Shown here piece by piece: positions 51,119 through 60,759 of a stretch of 64,000 nt of DNA (the stretch's first letter is position 1; each line of letters begins with the position of its first letter). The notes beneath the pieces are model-generated. The model was not told the DNA's origin. It did no database searches and saw only the letters and a list, made by a program, of their open reading frames with translations. The DNA lies in IMG/VR virus record IMGVR_UViG_3300022682_000016, positions 1 through 64,000 of that record, one strand, 5' to 3'. Source of the stretch: a virus. The translations under genes and the position numbers were made by a program.

Positions 51119-51676
51119 CTAAGAACCGTCTCTCATTTTTAGGTACGGTGAACGATTCTCTGTTTGATCAACTTCGTAACTAACACCCGATATTGTTAAT
51201 TTAGCAATAACTAATCCATCCCCACCACTGGGGTATATCTTCCCAGCAGAGTTTGTAGATATTGAAAGGTCTACAAAAAACTCAAGTCCAATAGCAGTTT
51301 CTACAGCTAAACGCTCACCTGTATAAGGATGTATCCTGTAATCAATATTTTTAGGATAAGCCTTAACACATAAGTATCCTGAAGTATAACCTGTACCAGA
51401 AGCGGGGAATGATAATTTATATGCAGAAGATGCTGGATGATACAACCTCCTCCCCTGCTGATCAAAACCAACACCTTGAGATATTGTTATAGACTGACCA
51501 GTAATGTTACCGACAACCATGCCAAAAGCAAACCCCGGATTCTCTATAAAATCTTTTGTCCTGTCAGCAAGTTCGGTATTAAAGTACTGTGCTAAAGCAT
51601 TTAGCATATCCGCAGTAACATCATAACCATGATGAAAATTTATTGTTGATATTTGTCTAGTATTTTCTAAAACCAT
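51119..51676 (-). CDS. Tail-fibre-associated protein
   Basis: A 185-residue protein with a helical N-terminal segment (residues 15-45, DMLNALAQYFNTELADRT) and a beta-rich C-terminal domain with GVGFDQQGRRLYHP and SGYLCVKAYPKN blocks. These resemble GVAYDGYGNRLAVD and FGYLCLRRR in the protein at 42814-43422, so the two are probably paralogous domains. AAAGGG precedes the ATG. It ends 12 nt before the giant fibre gene. It may link the fibre to the baseplate. That is inference. Confidence 0.6.
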   Translation of the reverse strand: MVLENTRQISTINFHHGYDVTADMLNALAQYFNTELADRTKDFIENPGFAFGMVVGNITGQSITISQGVGFDQQGRRLYHPASSAYKLSFPASGTGYTSGYLCVKAYPKNIDYRIHPYTGERLAVETAIGLEFFVDLSISTNSAGKIYPSGGDGLVIAKLTISGVSYEVDQTENRSPYLKMRDGS

Positions 51677-51678
51677 AA

Positions 51679-54600
51679 TTACACCCTTTTGAGAAATTTA
51701 TGGTATAAATGTCCAAATCTATACGGCTTGTCTTCTGGTTGATATTTAAAGACGTCTACCAAACCATTATACCTTCTAATATTCTTTATAGCATCACTCA
51801 AAACACCTAAGTTGAAATCAGAGTATTCATCCTGTGTTGAATCTCCAGAAATATCAACAAAATTACCGGTAGAAGCCATTGGCAACATGACTTCAGTCTT
51901 ATATAAGTAGTCATTCTCTATTTGTGAAAACAGTCCGTTACCTATACGATTACAGCCTTCTAAATCATAAACACTGTCACTGTCACTAACAGCCCTCCCT
52001 AACAATATGTAATCATATTGATATTGGTAAGTAACAATAACGTCTCCTATTGTAGATACACTGTCAGAAGCATTAAGGTTTATAATATCTAATGAATTAG
52101 TATCCCGTTCAGCAAAATTATTAAGAGTTCCAGATGCTGTAGACACAAATTTAGGGGCAATACCATCCGAGTCTTCATCCTCAGTCATATAGGATGGGTA
52201 TTCAGAAGGTGCTGTGGCAGGCGTTGTCTGAACACCTGTGTGATAAACTCTTATAATAGATCCTGATGTAGGAACTCTTGAAAGTTTTACATATTTATCC
52301 CCAGAATAACTTATAGAGGATATGGTGGCTGTCACAGTCTCATCAGACAATAATCTAATAGTTTCTCCAACAGAAAAACTTTTAAGCTGCATAGAAACAT
52401 TTAAAGTTTTATTAGTTACAGATGATAGTTCACCAACAGCTTTTGAAGTTTCACCATATAACTTAACACCAAATGTAAATTCAGCTGGCGGTGCAGAAGA
52501 TAGTATTAATGAAACATTTGATGAGTACTTAATGTCCTCTTGATAAATTCGCTCATGAACTGTTTTTATATAACTGATAGGTTCTTGAGAAGACTCTTTT
52601 ACTAACAATCTCCCATATCGAGTAGTACCATCAATGTAGTAGTATTTTATAGAGTCTGGGCTAACAGTATGAAAACCTTGAGCATGTTTCTCCCAACTAA
52701 TTTTAGGTTTTAGAGTAGAGTTTGTATGCCCCTTAATACTTATAAGAGATCTATTACTATAACTTTCAGCAGTTAGCATGAAGCCGGTCTCTAATATGTT
52801 CTCAGGATCTTCTCCCATATTAAGTCTGGAAACTTCATACTTATAAATATCTTGAATAATGTCTGTAACATCAATAGAAGCCCAAGCAGGTGAATCTATA
52901 CTTATTTTAGGAATATAAAACTCTTTCAAAAATACAGCATCTGAAGAAGTTTTAGCACCGTCCGTACCCCAATCTTTAGTAACCCAATCTTCTGGTATGT
53001 TGGTATATTCTTCAGTTAAGGCATCCCAAGAATATCCTCCAGAGATACTTTCCTGATCCCTATAGTTCCAACAAACTTTGGAAGTATCATACTTCTTTCT
53101 TATTCGGTATAACCGAAGATAACCAGCTTCTGAAGAATGGTTAATAAATATCTTTAAAACTGCTCTCTTTGTCCACTCCATCTTAGAAGTGGTAAGATTT
53201 ATTTTAAATAATATTCTCTTTTCACCAGATAATGAGATCTCAGTAGCGGCCCCATCGTAGTAACTTACCCCTTCCGAAGAATCATCTCTAGCAATTATAA
53301 GGTCATCACTCTCCATATCGTCCCAAGCATCTTTTTGTGTAGCACTGCTCGGAACAGTTCCTCCAGAAGGTGGGAAAGTTACGGTAGGGTCAATTGCAGA
53401 GATAGTGGCACTGAAATTGGCATTGTCTGTACCTGTAATTTCGTAACTGGCAGCGTCTTTAAGCTGGAAAGATTTTGAGTACATCTTTACTAAAGAGTCT
53501 TCCCAACCAATCCATGGACTGTGCATACGAAGAAGAATTCCATCATGTCCACTAATATATGGGATTAGACCTGTTCCCGGACTTCCTCCAGAGTTGTTTA
53601 CAGTAACAATAGAGTTTGCTACAGAGTTCCAACTAAACAAATCAATAACATTATTAGCTGTAGTAGCTCCTCCAGAACCTAATCGAACATTGAATAGATA
53701 GGAATACGGATTTTCAGGAGAACTTCCTAAAACTTGTAAATCTCCACTAGCGTATGGGCTGTTTGAGGTATACCAGATAGTTGCCCAAAATCTATCATCA
53801 TTAAGTAAGAACTCTAAACCATTATCTGGAGTAGCTAAAGAACTACTTGGATTAACATATCCTGCATAAGGGTCGCCTGTGGATGGCATGACATACAACT
53901 TATGCTCTCTATCAGACTTAAACCAATGTTGTTTATAGTACTCTAAAATAGTTTGAGTAGTAATACCCAAAGTGTTTTGACATGCTTGAGTAATTCCAGC
54001 CATCTTACCAACATTATCCTGATTAGTAAAACTGCTTTTTAGCATGTCTTTATATTTAACAAATCCCTGACTAGTTTCCTGAGCCTTTAAAGGCTGTAGT
54101 CCTAAAAGATTTCCGAAGGAATACCAAAGATCTGCCAAAGATATATCTTTTTGGTCAGACACTACCGGTTTAAAACCTTTTGTATAGATTTGAGAATAAT
54201 CTATAAACTTATCAGCAACTACTTGAAAGTATTTTTCATAAAGAGTTAAAAACTGACTGGCATATGCCATTAGAAAAGTATGGATAAGGTAGGCGTTTAC
54301 ATGAACAGTATCTCCAGTAGCACCAGTACTTTCTTGTATAGATGTTAGTTTGGAATGTTTTTTATCCATTAAGAAACTGATTTCTCGTTTAGAATAAAGT
54401 GCTGACGAGTCCGCAGGTTCTGTGTGAGCTACGGACCCATCAACAAAAACATTAAAACCGTCTAACATTCGACAAGTTGTTTGCCATAAATGCTCAACAT
54501 TTGAGGAAAAATGTGCAGCTTCTGTGCGATCATAAATACGAGTACCTGGAAGACCTGAGAGTAGGAACTGAAAAAACTTATTTGAATAAGTATCTCTAGG

Positions 54601-54999
54601 CTCAAAACCTAATGAAGTCACCACCTTTGCAGCTAAAGGTACTGTATAGTTTGAAGTGTTTGTAACAACACCTAAAGCATCTAATCTAACAAACCTTATT
54701 CTGTAATAGTACACTGATGAAACGTCTACATCGCTATCTGTGTACTCATCCGTAGTGGCCCATTTTTGGGAAGCTACCAAGGTCCAAGTATCCAAATCAG
54801 TACTTCTATAAACCTGAGCATACAGGTCAGATGCACTGTCACTAGTATTTCTATGTTTTGCCCAATGAATATATACCTGACCATCACTGGTAGGCACAAC
54901 TGTAAAACTTTGAGGCACTATTATAGAAACTACTAAATCTGCCTCGAATAGGTAGTCTGGAAGATTTGGAGTAGCTGTTTCATATGTAAAATGAGCCAT
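51679..54999 (-). CDS. Large tail protein with fibronectin III-like and DNRLRE-like domains
   Basis: An 1106-residue virion protein. Residues about 30-125 look like a fibronectin type III domain (VYIHWAKHR, YYYRIRFVRLD). A long helical and aromatic region follows (130-330, LPGTRIYDRTEAAHF). Residues about 590-760 have DNRLRE-type features (LRLYRIRKK, KVCWNYRD, ASIDVTDIIQDIY). The C-terminal part is beta-rich. It is probably a baseplate or fibre-attachment protein. AAGGA precedes the ATG and only 9 nt separate it from the upstream gene's stop. Confidence 0.65.
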   Translation of the reverse strand: MAHFTYETATPNLPDYLFEADLVVSIIVPQSFTVVPTSDGQVYIHWAKHRNTSDSASDLYAQVYRSTDLDTWTLVASQKWATTDEYTDSDVDVSSVYYYRIRFVRLDALGVVTNTSNYTVPLAAKVVTSLGFEPRDTYSNKFFQFLLSGLPGTRIYDRTEAAHFSSNVEHLWQTTCRMLDGFNVFVDGSVAHTEPADSSALYSKREISFLMDKKHSKLTSIQESTGATGDTVHVNAYLIHTFLMAYASQFLTLYEKYFQVVADKFIDYSQIYTKGFKPVVSDQKDISLADLWYSFGNLLGLQPLKAQETSQGFVKYKDMLKSSFTNQDNVGKMAGITQACQNTLGITTQTILEYYKQHWFKSDREHKLYVMPSTGDPYAGYVNPSSSLATPDNGLEFLLNDDRFWATIWYTSNSPYASGDLQVLGSSPENPYSYLFNVRLGSGGATTANNVIDLFSWNSVANSIVTVNNSGGSPGTGLIPYISGHDGILLRMHSPWIGWEDSLVKMYSKSFQLKDAASYEITGTDNANFSATISAIDPTVTFPPSGGTVPSSATQKDAWDDMESDDLIIARDDSSEGVSYYDGAATEISLSGEKRILFKINLTTSKMEWTKRAVLKIFINHSSEAGYLRLYRIRKKYDTSKVCWNYRDQESISGGYSWDALTEEYTNIPEDWVTKDWGTDGAKTSSDAVFLKEFYIPKISIDSPAWASIDVTDIIQDIYKYEVSRLNMGEDPENILETGFMLTAESYSNRSLISIKGHTNSTLKPKISWEKHAQGFHTVSPDSIKYYYIDGTTRYGRLLVKESSQEPISYIKTVHERIYQEDIKYSSNVSLILSSAPPAEFTFGVKLYGETSKAVGELSSVTNKTLNVSMQLKSFSVGETIRLLSDETVTATISSISYSGDKYVKLSRVPTSGSIIRVYHTGVQTTPATAPSEYPSYMTEDEDSDGIAPKFVSTASGTLNNFAERDTNSLDIINLNASDSVSTIGDVIVTYQYQYDYILLGRAVSDSDSVYDLEGCNRIGNGLFSQIENDYLYKTEVMLPMASTGNFVDISGDSTQDEYSDFNLGVLSDAIKNIRRYNGLVDVFKYQPEDKPYRFGHLYHKFLKRV

Positions 55000-55008
55000 T
55001 ATGATTCC

Positions 55009-55326
55009 TTATACAAAATAAGCTGTCAAAATAGACCGCATACGATTTTTTTCGTCTTCCGATAAATCACTCTTATTAGCCATCTCAACCAAAACATCTT
55101 TAACCATTTTAAGAACGGCAACACGTCTATGAACAGTTAACTCTTCAGTTGTAATAGCTGCATCAATAAGAGTAGCAATATGTTCTCCAGAGCCACCCTT
55201 TCTAAATGCGTTAAAAGCATTTAATAAGAAATTATCATGGATATTAAAATCTTTAGGGTTTATAGAACTATTGTCATTAGACGAGATAATCTTGTCCAGA
55301 CACTTCTTTATGTCACCAGCTTTCAT
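55009..55326 (-). CDS. Hypothetical 105-residue helical protein
   Basis: I do not recognise this protein. It is an all-helical small protein with Lys/Asp/Asn-rich ends and no Cys or membrane motifs. AAAGGA precedes the ATG. It lies between tail genes with gaps of 9 and 16 nt, so it belongs to the tail operon. It may be a chaperone or a minor tail component. That is inference from position. Confidence 0.55.
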   Translation of the reverse strand: MKAGDIKKCLDKIISSNDNSSINPKDFNIHDNFLLNAFNAFRKGGSGEHIATLIDAAITTEELTVHRRVAVLKMVKDVLVEMANKSDLSEDEKNRMRSILTAYFV

Positions 55327-55342
55327 ATTATTCCTTTAATGT

Positions 55343-55687
55343 TTATTCCTTATTAGGAATTGTTTCGGCCTCTTTAACTTTTTCATATAGCTTCATAAGC
55401 AATCGCCCATAGGTGACAGTTGCTAATCCAGCAGAGCTATCCAAACAAGACATACAAATAGCATGCTCGCTTTCTTTAAGAATAAGTTCCGTATCAGAAA
55501 ATGTAATAGACTCTCCAGGACCTTGTGGAGTATCAACAATCGATTTAGTAGCATTCTCCTCTAATTTATCCATAATAGGAGATCGCTCCCGAACATCCTG
55601 CATTGTAAGCCCTCTTTGTGGGTTACCTTGGTTAAGAGTATCGTAAAGGTTTTTAACCTCATCCTTTGTCAGTTTCACTTTTTTCAT
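55343..55687 (-). CDS. Hypothetical 114-residue protein
   Basis: I do not recognise this protein. It has a charged helical N terminus (KLTKDEVKNLYDTL), a Gly/Pro turn near residue 55, and a central ESEHAICMSCLDSS with a CxxC pair. AAAAAGGA precedes the ATG. It stands between the long fibre protein and another small gene in the leftward tail operon. A zinc or redox role for the two Cys cannot be shown. Confidence 0.55.
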   Translation of the reverse strand: MKKVKLTKDEVKNLYDTLNQGNPQRGLTMQDVRERSPIMDKLEENATKSIVDTPQGPGESITFSDTELILKESEHAICMSCLDSSAGLATVTYGRLLMKLYEKVKEAETIPNKE

Positions 55688-55732
55688 AGTTCATCCTTTT
55701 TGTTAAGTAATGTATTAGTTATAGGATTTACA

Positions 55733-58018
55733 TTATGTCATAGCATTCCAAAGTGTAGATCCATCTTGATTTATATATAAGTATCCATTAGAGGGGCACC
55801 ACACCATTGCACCTATGGGAGCAGCTGTTGTTGGTGGTGATGATACCACAGGTATCTTCCAATAGGAATCAGAATTAGAGTTAAACGTACCAAAAACACA
55901 CGTTCTGTTTGCACTAGTAAAGCCCACATTAGAAGTAGCGAAATCGTGTGCAAACACTACATAATCATTATGGATAAGTGCTACTCTATCCCCTGTTAAA
56001 TCAATTCTTTCGTTAATATTATCGTTTACATATGCATATATATGAGTATCTTTACATACAACTCTACCAATAGTAGCACCAGCTGGATTTTTAGTGTATA
56101 AATCTATTTGTCTATCTACCATATTAAAATAAGTGTCAGAACTGACACTAATGTTTGAAGAGGTATTAGTAAGTGATAACGTCTGGAATCCATTAATATA
56201 TCCCCGTAACTCATTAGCGTACACCCCAAAAAAATTATTTATATCTTTGTATATTACAGTAAATAAGGAAGATACTCTAAATCTTAAATGGCCACTTAAA
56301 TATGCGGATATATATGAAGTTGTGGATTCTACGTAATTTCCTGAAGTACTTATGTCATACCCAACTTTAACATAACTACTTTTCATGTCAATAGCTAACT
56401 TTGAGTCAGTATAAGCACTTAGTTGATTATCAGCATTAGTAGCTTCCCAATACGTATTTGCGGAAGTATGTGTTCGTATATATGAGGACGTAGCTAATAT
56501 TCTTGGATAAGTAGAGGAATCAAAAGCTAAATAGGTACCACTTGTTAAAGCATAGAGTTTTAATTTTGAATCTACCACAACAAAAGTACTTAGAGAGTTA
56601 GATCCAAAATAAGTAGTGTCAATGTCATAACCTATACGTTGGTCAGTACTATTTACTTTAAATCTTTGTAAAGTTGACGCGGATCCTGTTTTAGAATACA
56701 TTGAAATTTCGTCACCAGTATTAATGGTTAAAAATGTGTATGCAGAGGTTAATAATTGAATAGTGGCAGAAGTTGTTTTTATATAAGGATAAGTTGACGT
56801 ATCAACACCTATATAAACATTGGCATTCGTTAAATTAATTCTAGTTTTACCAGCAAGAGATACTGTTGTTGAAATACCTAAATTCATATCTATGGCATGT
56901 TTAGTACCCGAATTAAGAATATCGGGGCCAATAGCAGCTTGTGATGCTGAAGATAATACAGTTGTATTTGATCCTACTTGAATCCTAGCACCTACAGAAC
57001 CTTTAACATCTAAATTATATGATGGCGTATTAGCTGCACTTGAATATGTCCAATTACCAATACCTGCAATTCTATTACCACTACCATCTACAAAACCATG
57101 AATAACAGTTTTCTCTTTTATAGAATTGGCAGCTGGAATAGTGGTTCCTGGGACATTATCAAAACTTCTTACATGTATATTGTCTGTGTCATAATTAACA
57201 GCAATCTTAAACTCTGTCCAAACCCCATTAAGAGCTATCTCACCACCATCAGATCCAAAGTCGTTAGATCTGGATATATTATAAGCATCGTCAGTAAGTT
57301 TTATAACCCAAGAATTATCGGATGTTTTATAAGCCGGTACTTTATTCCAAACAATGTATTCTGAACCATCAGCACTTGAGTAAAAAACATTAAACCTAGC
57401 TACAAGTTTAAGGTTTTGACCAGAGTCTGCATACGCAGGAACAACTGAAACTTCTTCCACAAGTTCTGATATAGTATCTGGAAGACTTGTTAATTTTAAA
57501 TACATTGTTGATTCATCGGAAGAACCGCCAAACTCTTCTGAAAGAACAGTGCCACCTGCAAATGCTAAGTTATCTGAAATAGACTCAGTACTACCCAAAG
57601 AAGCTTTAACCAATTGTTTTAAGTTTGGATCACTGATGTCCGTTCTATCAACAATAACAGCTGCTCTTTGAAAACTTCCCAAAGAACTGTCAGATGATGG
57701 TCTTGCTACAACACTATATAAAGTAGTTCCTAAATTACCAGAAGTTGTGCCATCTAAATTAAGACGTTCAAAATCGTATTCGCCCGGTCTTAGAGTAGCA
57801 TCTGCAATAGTTGCTGACACTTGAGCACCGTCTTCATCAACTACCCGTGTAGCTTTCGTAACAGTACCATATTGAAAAACAGCATTATCACCACCAGCAG
57901 TAGGGTCTGGTTTTATCTCAATACGACCTTCATATAGCAGAAGTTCTAAATCATTCTTAGGTAGATAGTTATCCGAATCTTGGACAACTACTGTATAATT
58001 TCTGTATAGGGTAGGCAT
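55733..58018 (-). CDS. Tail fibre protein (761 residues)
   Basis: It has an N-terminal domain of about 120 residues (MPTLYRNYTVVV, LLLYEGRIEIKPDP) followed by a long run of Ser/Thr/Tyr-rich beta repeats (residues 350-690) with recurring Y-P-x-I-x-(T/A)-(T/S)-S spacing, as in trimeric fibre shafts. The C terminus ends in a small cap (GAMVWCPSNGYLYINQDG) similar to ends of phage fibres. AAGGAG precedes the ATG. It lies 16 nt after the baseplate J-like gene, the usual location for a fibre. Host-receptor binding is inferred. Confidence 0.7.
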   Translation of the reverse strand: MPTLYRNYTVVVQDSDNYLPKNDLELLLYEGRIEIKPDPTAGGDNAVFQYGTVTKATRVVDEDGAQVSATIADATLRPGEYDFERLNLDGTTSGNLGTTLYSVVARPSSDSSLGSFQRAAVIVDRTDISDPNLKQLVKASLGSTESISDNLAFAGGTVLSEEFGGSSDESTMYLKLTSLPDTISELVEEVSVVPAYADSGQNLKLVARFNVFYSSADGSEYIVWNKVPAYKTSDNSWVIKLTDDAYNISRSNDFGSDGGEIALNGVWTEFKIAVNYDTDNIHVRSFDNVPGTTIPAANSIKEKTVIHGFVDGSGNRIAGIGNWTYSSAANTPSYNLDVKGSVGARIQVGSNTTVLSSASQAAIGPDILNSGTKHAIDMNLGISTTVSLAGKTRINLTNANVYIGVDTSTYPYIKTTSATIQLLTSAYTFLTINTGDEISMYSKTGSASTLQRFKVNSTDQRIGYDIDTTYFGSNSLSTFVVVDSKLKLYALTSGTYLAFDSSTYPRILATSSYIRTHTSANTYWEATNADNQLSAYTDSKLAIDMKSSYVKVGYDISTSGNYVESTTSYISAYLSGHLRFRVSSLFTVIYKDINNFFGVYANELRGYINGFQTLSLTNTSSNISVSSDTYFNMVDRQIDLYTKNPAGATIGRVVCKDTHIYAYVNDNINERIDLTGDRVALIHNDYVVFAHDFATSNVGFTSANRTCVFGTFNSNSDSYWKIPVVSSPPTTAAPIGAMVWCPSNGYLYINQDGSTLWNAMT

Positions 58019-58034
58019 AGCAACTACTCCTTAA

Positions 58035-59630
58035 TTAAATTCCGCCAGAAGAGGCTGTAAAGTTTGAAAGATTGGCTGCGCTGTATTCAAATAAAACATC
58101 ATATAACGAAGCGTATTGATTACTTAGAATAGTGGAGGGGTCACTTAAGTCTCCAGTAACAGTATTTACAACAAAAAAGGTATCTCTATCATAAGAAATT
58201 ACACCGTCTGTGCGTAGAATTATCTCAGCAATGTCAGAATGAGTAATATCCTCACCAATCTGTTTTCTAGCATATTGACGACCAAATGTTGTGGTACCTC
58301 CATTAAAATATGTAGATATGTTTTCAGAAACATTTTCTTGAACATCTGAAGCTGCGTATCCAAAAGCTGTTTGAATCTCGACAATAACTCTAATAGGAAT
58401 ATCTGCGGCTTTTCTAACAAGAACTGAAGGACCGATCATCTTTTCTTCAGTATCATCAAAAACACTTTGAAGCTTATATGGATTCCTATCATAGTTATAA
58501 AGAACTTTTAATTTACGCTGATAACTTGAAGTGTTTAAAGCCATCTTTATCCTAATCTTATCATTGGCTTTAGGAGATCCAGAAAATGTATTAGTATCCT
58601 GAACAATTGATACAACTGTATTGGTTCCATCAGGAACTACTTGTTCTTCAGTGCCTCCAAGTGTGTATATAAATATTGTCGGAGTTATTGTTGAAATCAT
58701 AGGTTGGTTCTTAGGTATGAAATCAAACTGTTCCTCATCAGCATTATTAGCCTCTCCGGGCCAATACATAGTCTCTTCTATAAGCTCTGTATCATTTGAT
58801 GAAAATTGTGTAAAGACGTCACACACCGATCCGATATAAACTGATTCATCATCAATATCCTCATCCAAAGCTATAGAATCATCTACATAAGATTCAGCTT
58901 CAGCAATTCTCTCAAAAGCAGCTTTGGATCCATTCACTCTTTGTGTCCACACATCCTGAGCACGGTTTATTAAATCTAAATCAGATTCTATGTCTGTACC
59001 TCCATTAATGGCTTGTTGATTAGAACAATATGAAAAGTTTGTTGGTTTAGGGGTAACAGTTGTTATTGATCCGGCAACTGCATTGGTACTGTATCCTGTG
59101 GACCCTGCTTGGATAGGTATTTTTACATAATACAGACCCAAACTTGAATTAAATGTTGGGACGACATCAGATACCGAACTTGTTGGGTAATAGCTAAGTC
59201 CAGATTTACTGATAAATTCTGTGCCGTTATTCCAAGATACCGGAGCGGCATCTGTTAAGAATACGGTAACATTTCCGGAAGAGGCAGTTCCTGAATTTCT
59301 AGTAATTCCCCAATCACTAACATAAGCGTCTAATCGAGCAGATAGTAAATCATCAACATCATCAATAGAATAGGGTGTCCCATCCTGTTTGAACCCTAAA
59401 ATAGATGCTAAAGAAGTCTTAAATGCTGTATCATTAATTACTGATATAAATTTTGTAAGGTTACGGGTACGGTCTTCTAACTCCAATAACACTTCATAAC
59501 GATAAAACTCATTTGAAGGAGCATCTACAACAACGTCATACTCTGTATCACCGGCAACTAACCTGACATCTGATCTAAGATCCAGAATGGAGTCTACTAT
59601 TTCTTGTTTTATACTGGCTAGGCTTCTCAT
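58035..59630 (-). CDS. Baseplate J-like protein
   Basis: A 531-residue protein with the layout of baseplate wedge J/gp47 proteins: an N-terminal helical part (SIKQEIVDSILDLRSDVRL), a beta domain with GTEFISKSGLSYYPT and YVKIPIQAGSTGYSTNAVAGSI, then INGGTDIESDLDLINRA. The G-x(3-4)-E-x-D-x-x-(L/Y) segment is characteristic of the family. GGAG precedes the ATG. It forms part of the wedge that triggers tail contraction, which supports a myovirus-like virion. Confidence 0.85.
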   Translation of the reverse strand: MRSLASIKQEIVDSILDLRSDVRLVAGDTEYDVVVDAPSNEFYRYEVLLELEDRTRNLTKFISVINDTAFKTSLASILGFKQDGTPYSIDDVDDLLSARLDAYVSDWGITRNSGTASSGNVTVFLTDAAPVSWNNGTEFISKSGLSYYPTSSVSDVVPTFNSSLGLYYVKIPIQAGSTGYSTNAVAGSITTVTPKPTNFSYCSNQQAINGGTDIESDLDLINRAQDVWTQRVNGSKAAFERIAEAESYVDDSIALDEDIDDESVYIGSVCDVFTQFSSNDTELIEETMYWPGEANNADEEQFDFIPKNQPMISTITPTIFIYTLGGTEEQVVPDGTNTVVSIVQDTNTFSGSPKANDKIRIKMALNTSSYQRKLKVLYNYDRNPYKLQSVFDDTEEKMIGPSVLVRKAADIPIRVIVEIQTAFGYAASDVQENVSENISTYFNGGTTTFGRQYARKQIGEDITHSDIAEIILRTDGVISYDRDTFFVVNTVTGDLSDPSTILSNQYASLYDVLFEYSAANLSNFTASSGGI

Positions 59631-59641
59631 TTAAAAATCTC

Positions 59642-60121
59642 CTACACTACCGAGATTGGGACATCGGTAGTAGACTGTGTTCGTATAGACATTTGAACCT
59701 TACTCTTGGTTGGATCACTAGGATCTTCTGTAACAACTAATTTACCCATAGTATTTATTAAGTCGTTACCTTCAAGATTCTGTTTTTCAGCCTGTTCATC
59801 TATTAGTAGTTTTTTTGCTAATATGGCCATACTAATATCCATAAATAAACTACCTCGTCGTACTAATATATCCTTCTCCCCAATTAAAGAGTATATATTA
59901 GTACCTAGTCCATTCGGTTGTTTTTCCGTAAATACATTCTTAAGTGTTGTCTGAACCACAGCATCTTGATCCCTAATAACTTTTAATTTACCATTACCAT
60001 CTAGATCCCAATCACAATAACGCCAATCTTCTGGATTAGATGTAGAATCCCCAAAAAGTATTTCTAAAGGATTCTGTCCTTCGTAGTTTACTAACTGAAA
60101 ATATTTTTTAGGTGATGCCAT
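59642..60121 (-). CDS. Probable baseplate wedge protein (gp25/W-like position)
   Basis: A 159-residue protein. It lies just before the J-like gene, where contractile phages often encode a gp25/W homologue or a related small wedge protein. Segments such as RDQDAVVQTTLKNVFTEKQPNGLG and YSLIGEKDILVRRGSL (residues about 50-95) fit a compact alpha/beta domain, but I do not see a decisive gp25 signature. AAGG precedes the ATG. The call is by synteny. Confidence 0.45.
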   Translation of the reverse strand: MASPKKYFQLVNYEGQNPLEILFGDSTSNPEDWRYCDWDLDGNGKLKVIRDQDAVVQTTLKNVFTEKQPNGLGTNIYSLIGEKDILVRRGSLFMDISMAILAKKLLIDEQAEKQNLEGNDLINTMGKLVVTEDPSDPTKSKVQMSIRTQSTTDVPISVV

Positions 60122-60130
60122 GTCTATGCC

Positions 60131-60748
60131 TTAGTTATAATTAATTGTTCCAGCAGCTGATCCAGTAAATGATGCTGTACCAACAACACCGGCAGCGGCG
60201 GGTACTGTAATAGTTCCAGATAAACCTGTTACAATATAAGGTTCCAAAATAGACCAAGAATCTTCAAAGCTGGTCGGTTTTGTATTTAACATATCTGTCT
60301 GACATAACGGACCTTGAGCAGCCATTGCCGGAAAAGTAACTACACCAGCACCACTTAAGGTTCCTATAGATGATGGATCCCATCCCGTTATGGTTGCTAC
60401 CGGTGCAGCTAACCATGTAGCTAACACTGAAAAGAAAAGTGGTATCCCGGCACCGGGTACTGTAGATCCTGTAGAAATAGAACTCAATAAAGAAGTTTTT
60501 AACACAGATGCGCTAAGGTATGTAATATCAACCGTACAGGATCCAGAATATGGTGAAGGAGGTGTTGGAGGTGTGATAACACCAGTAACTGTGCAGACTA
60601 TAGTCGCATTAGTATCTGTATCAGAAACATAGCTATAAATACTATTAGCCACAGCCTCATAGGCTGAGTCCTGCCATTGAGACGTTCCTAAAGAAGCCCA
60701 ATCAATGCTAGATAGTTCATTAACTATAGAATCTTTTAAATTACCCAT
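60131..60748 (-). CDS. Hypothetical baseplate-region protein
   Basis: I do not recognise this 205-residue protein. It is rich in Ser, Thr, Ala and Gly, with a helical first 45 residues, a Pro-rich joint (TPPTPPSPY, about residue 60) and a hydrophobic Ala/Gly C-terminal part. It has no signal peptide and no clear Shine-Dalgarno sequence. Its place between the spike and the wedge genes suggests a minor baseplate component. Confidence 0.5.
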   Translation of the reverse strand: MGNLKDSIVNELSSIDWASLGTSQWQDSAYEAVANSIYSYVSDTDTNATIVCTVTGVITPPTPPSPYSGSCTVDITYLSASVLKTSLLSSISTGSTVPGAGIPLFFSVLATWLAAPVATITGWDPSSIGTLSGAGVVTFPAMAAQGPLCQTDMLNTKPTSFEDSWSILEPYIVTGLSGTITVPAAAGVVGTASFTGSAAGTINYN

Positions 60749-60759
60749 TATTTGTTATA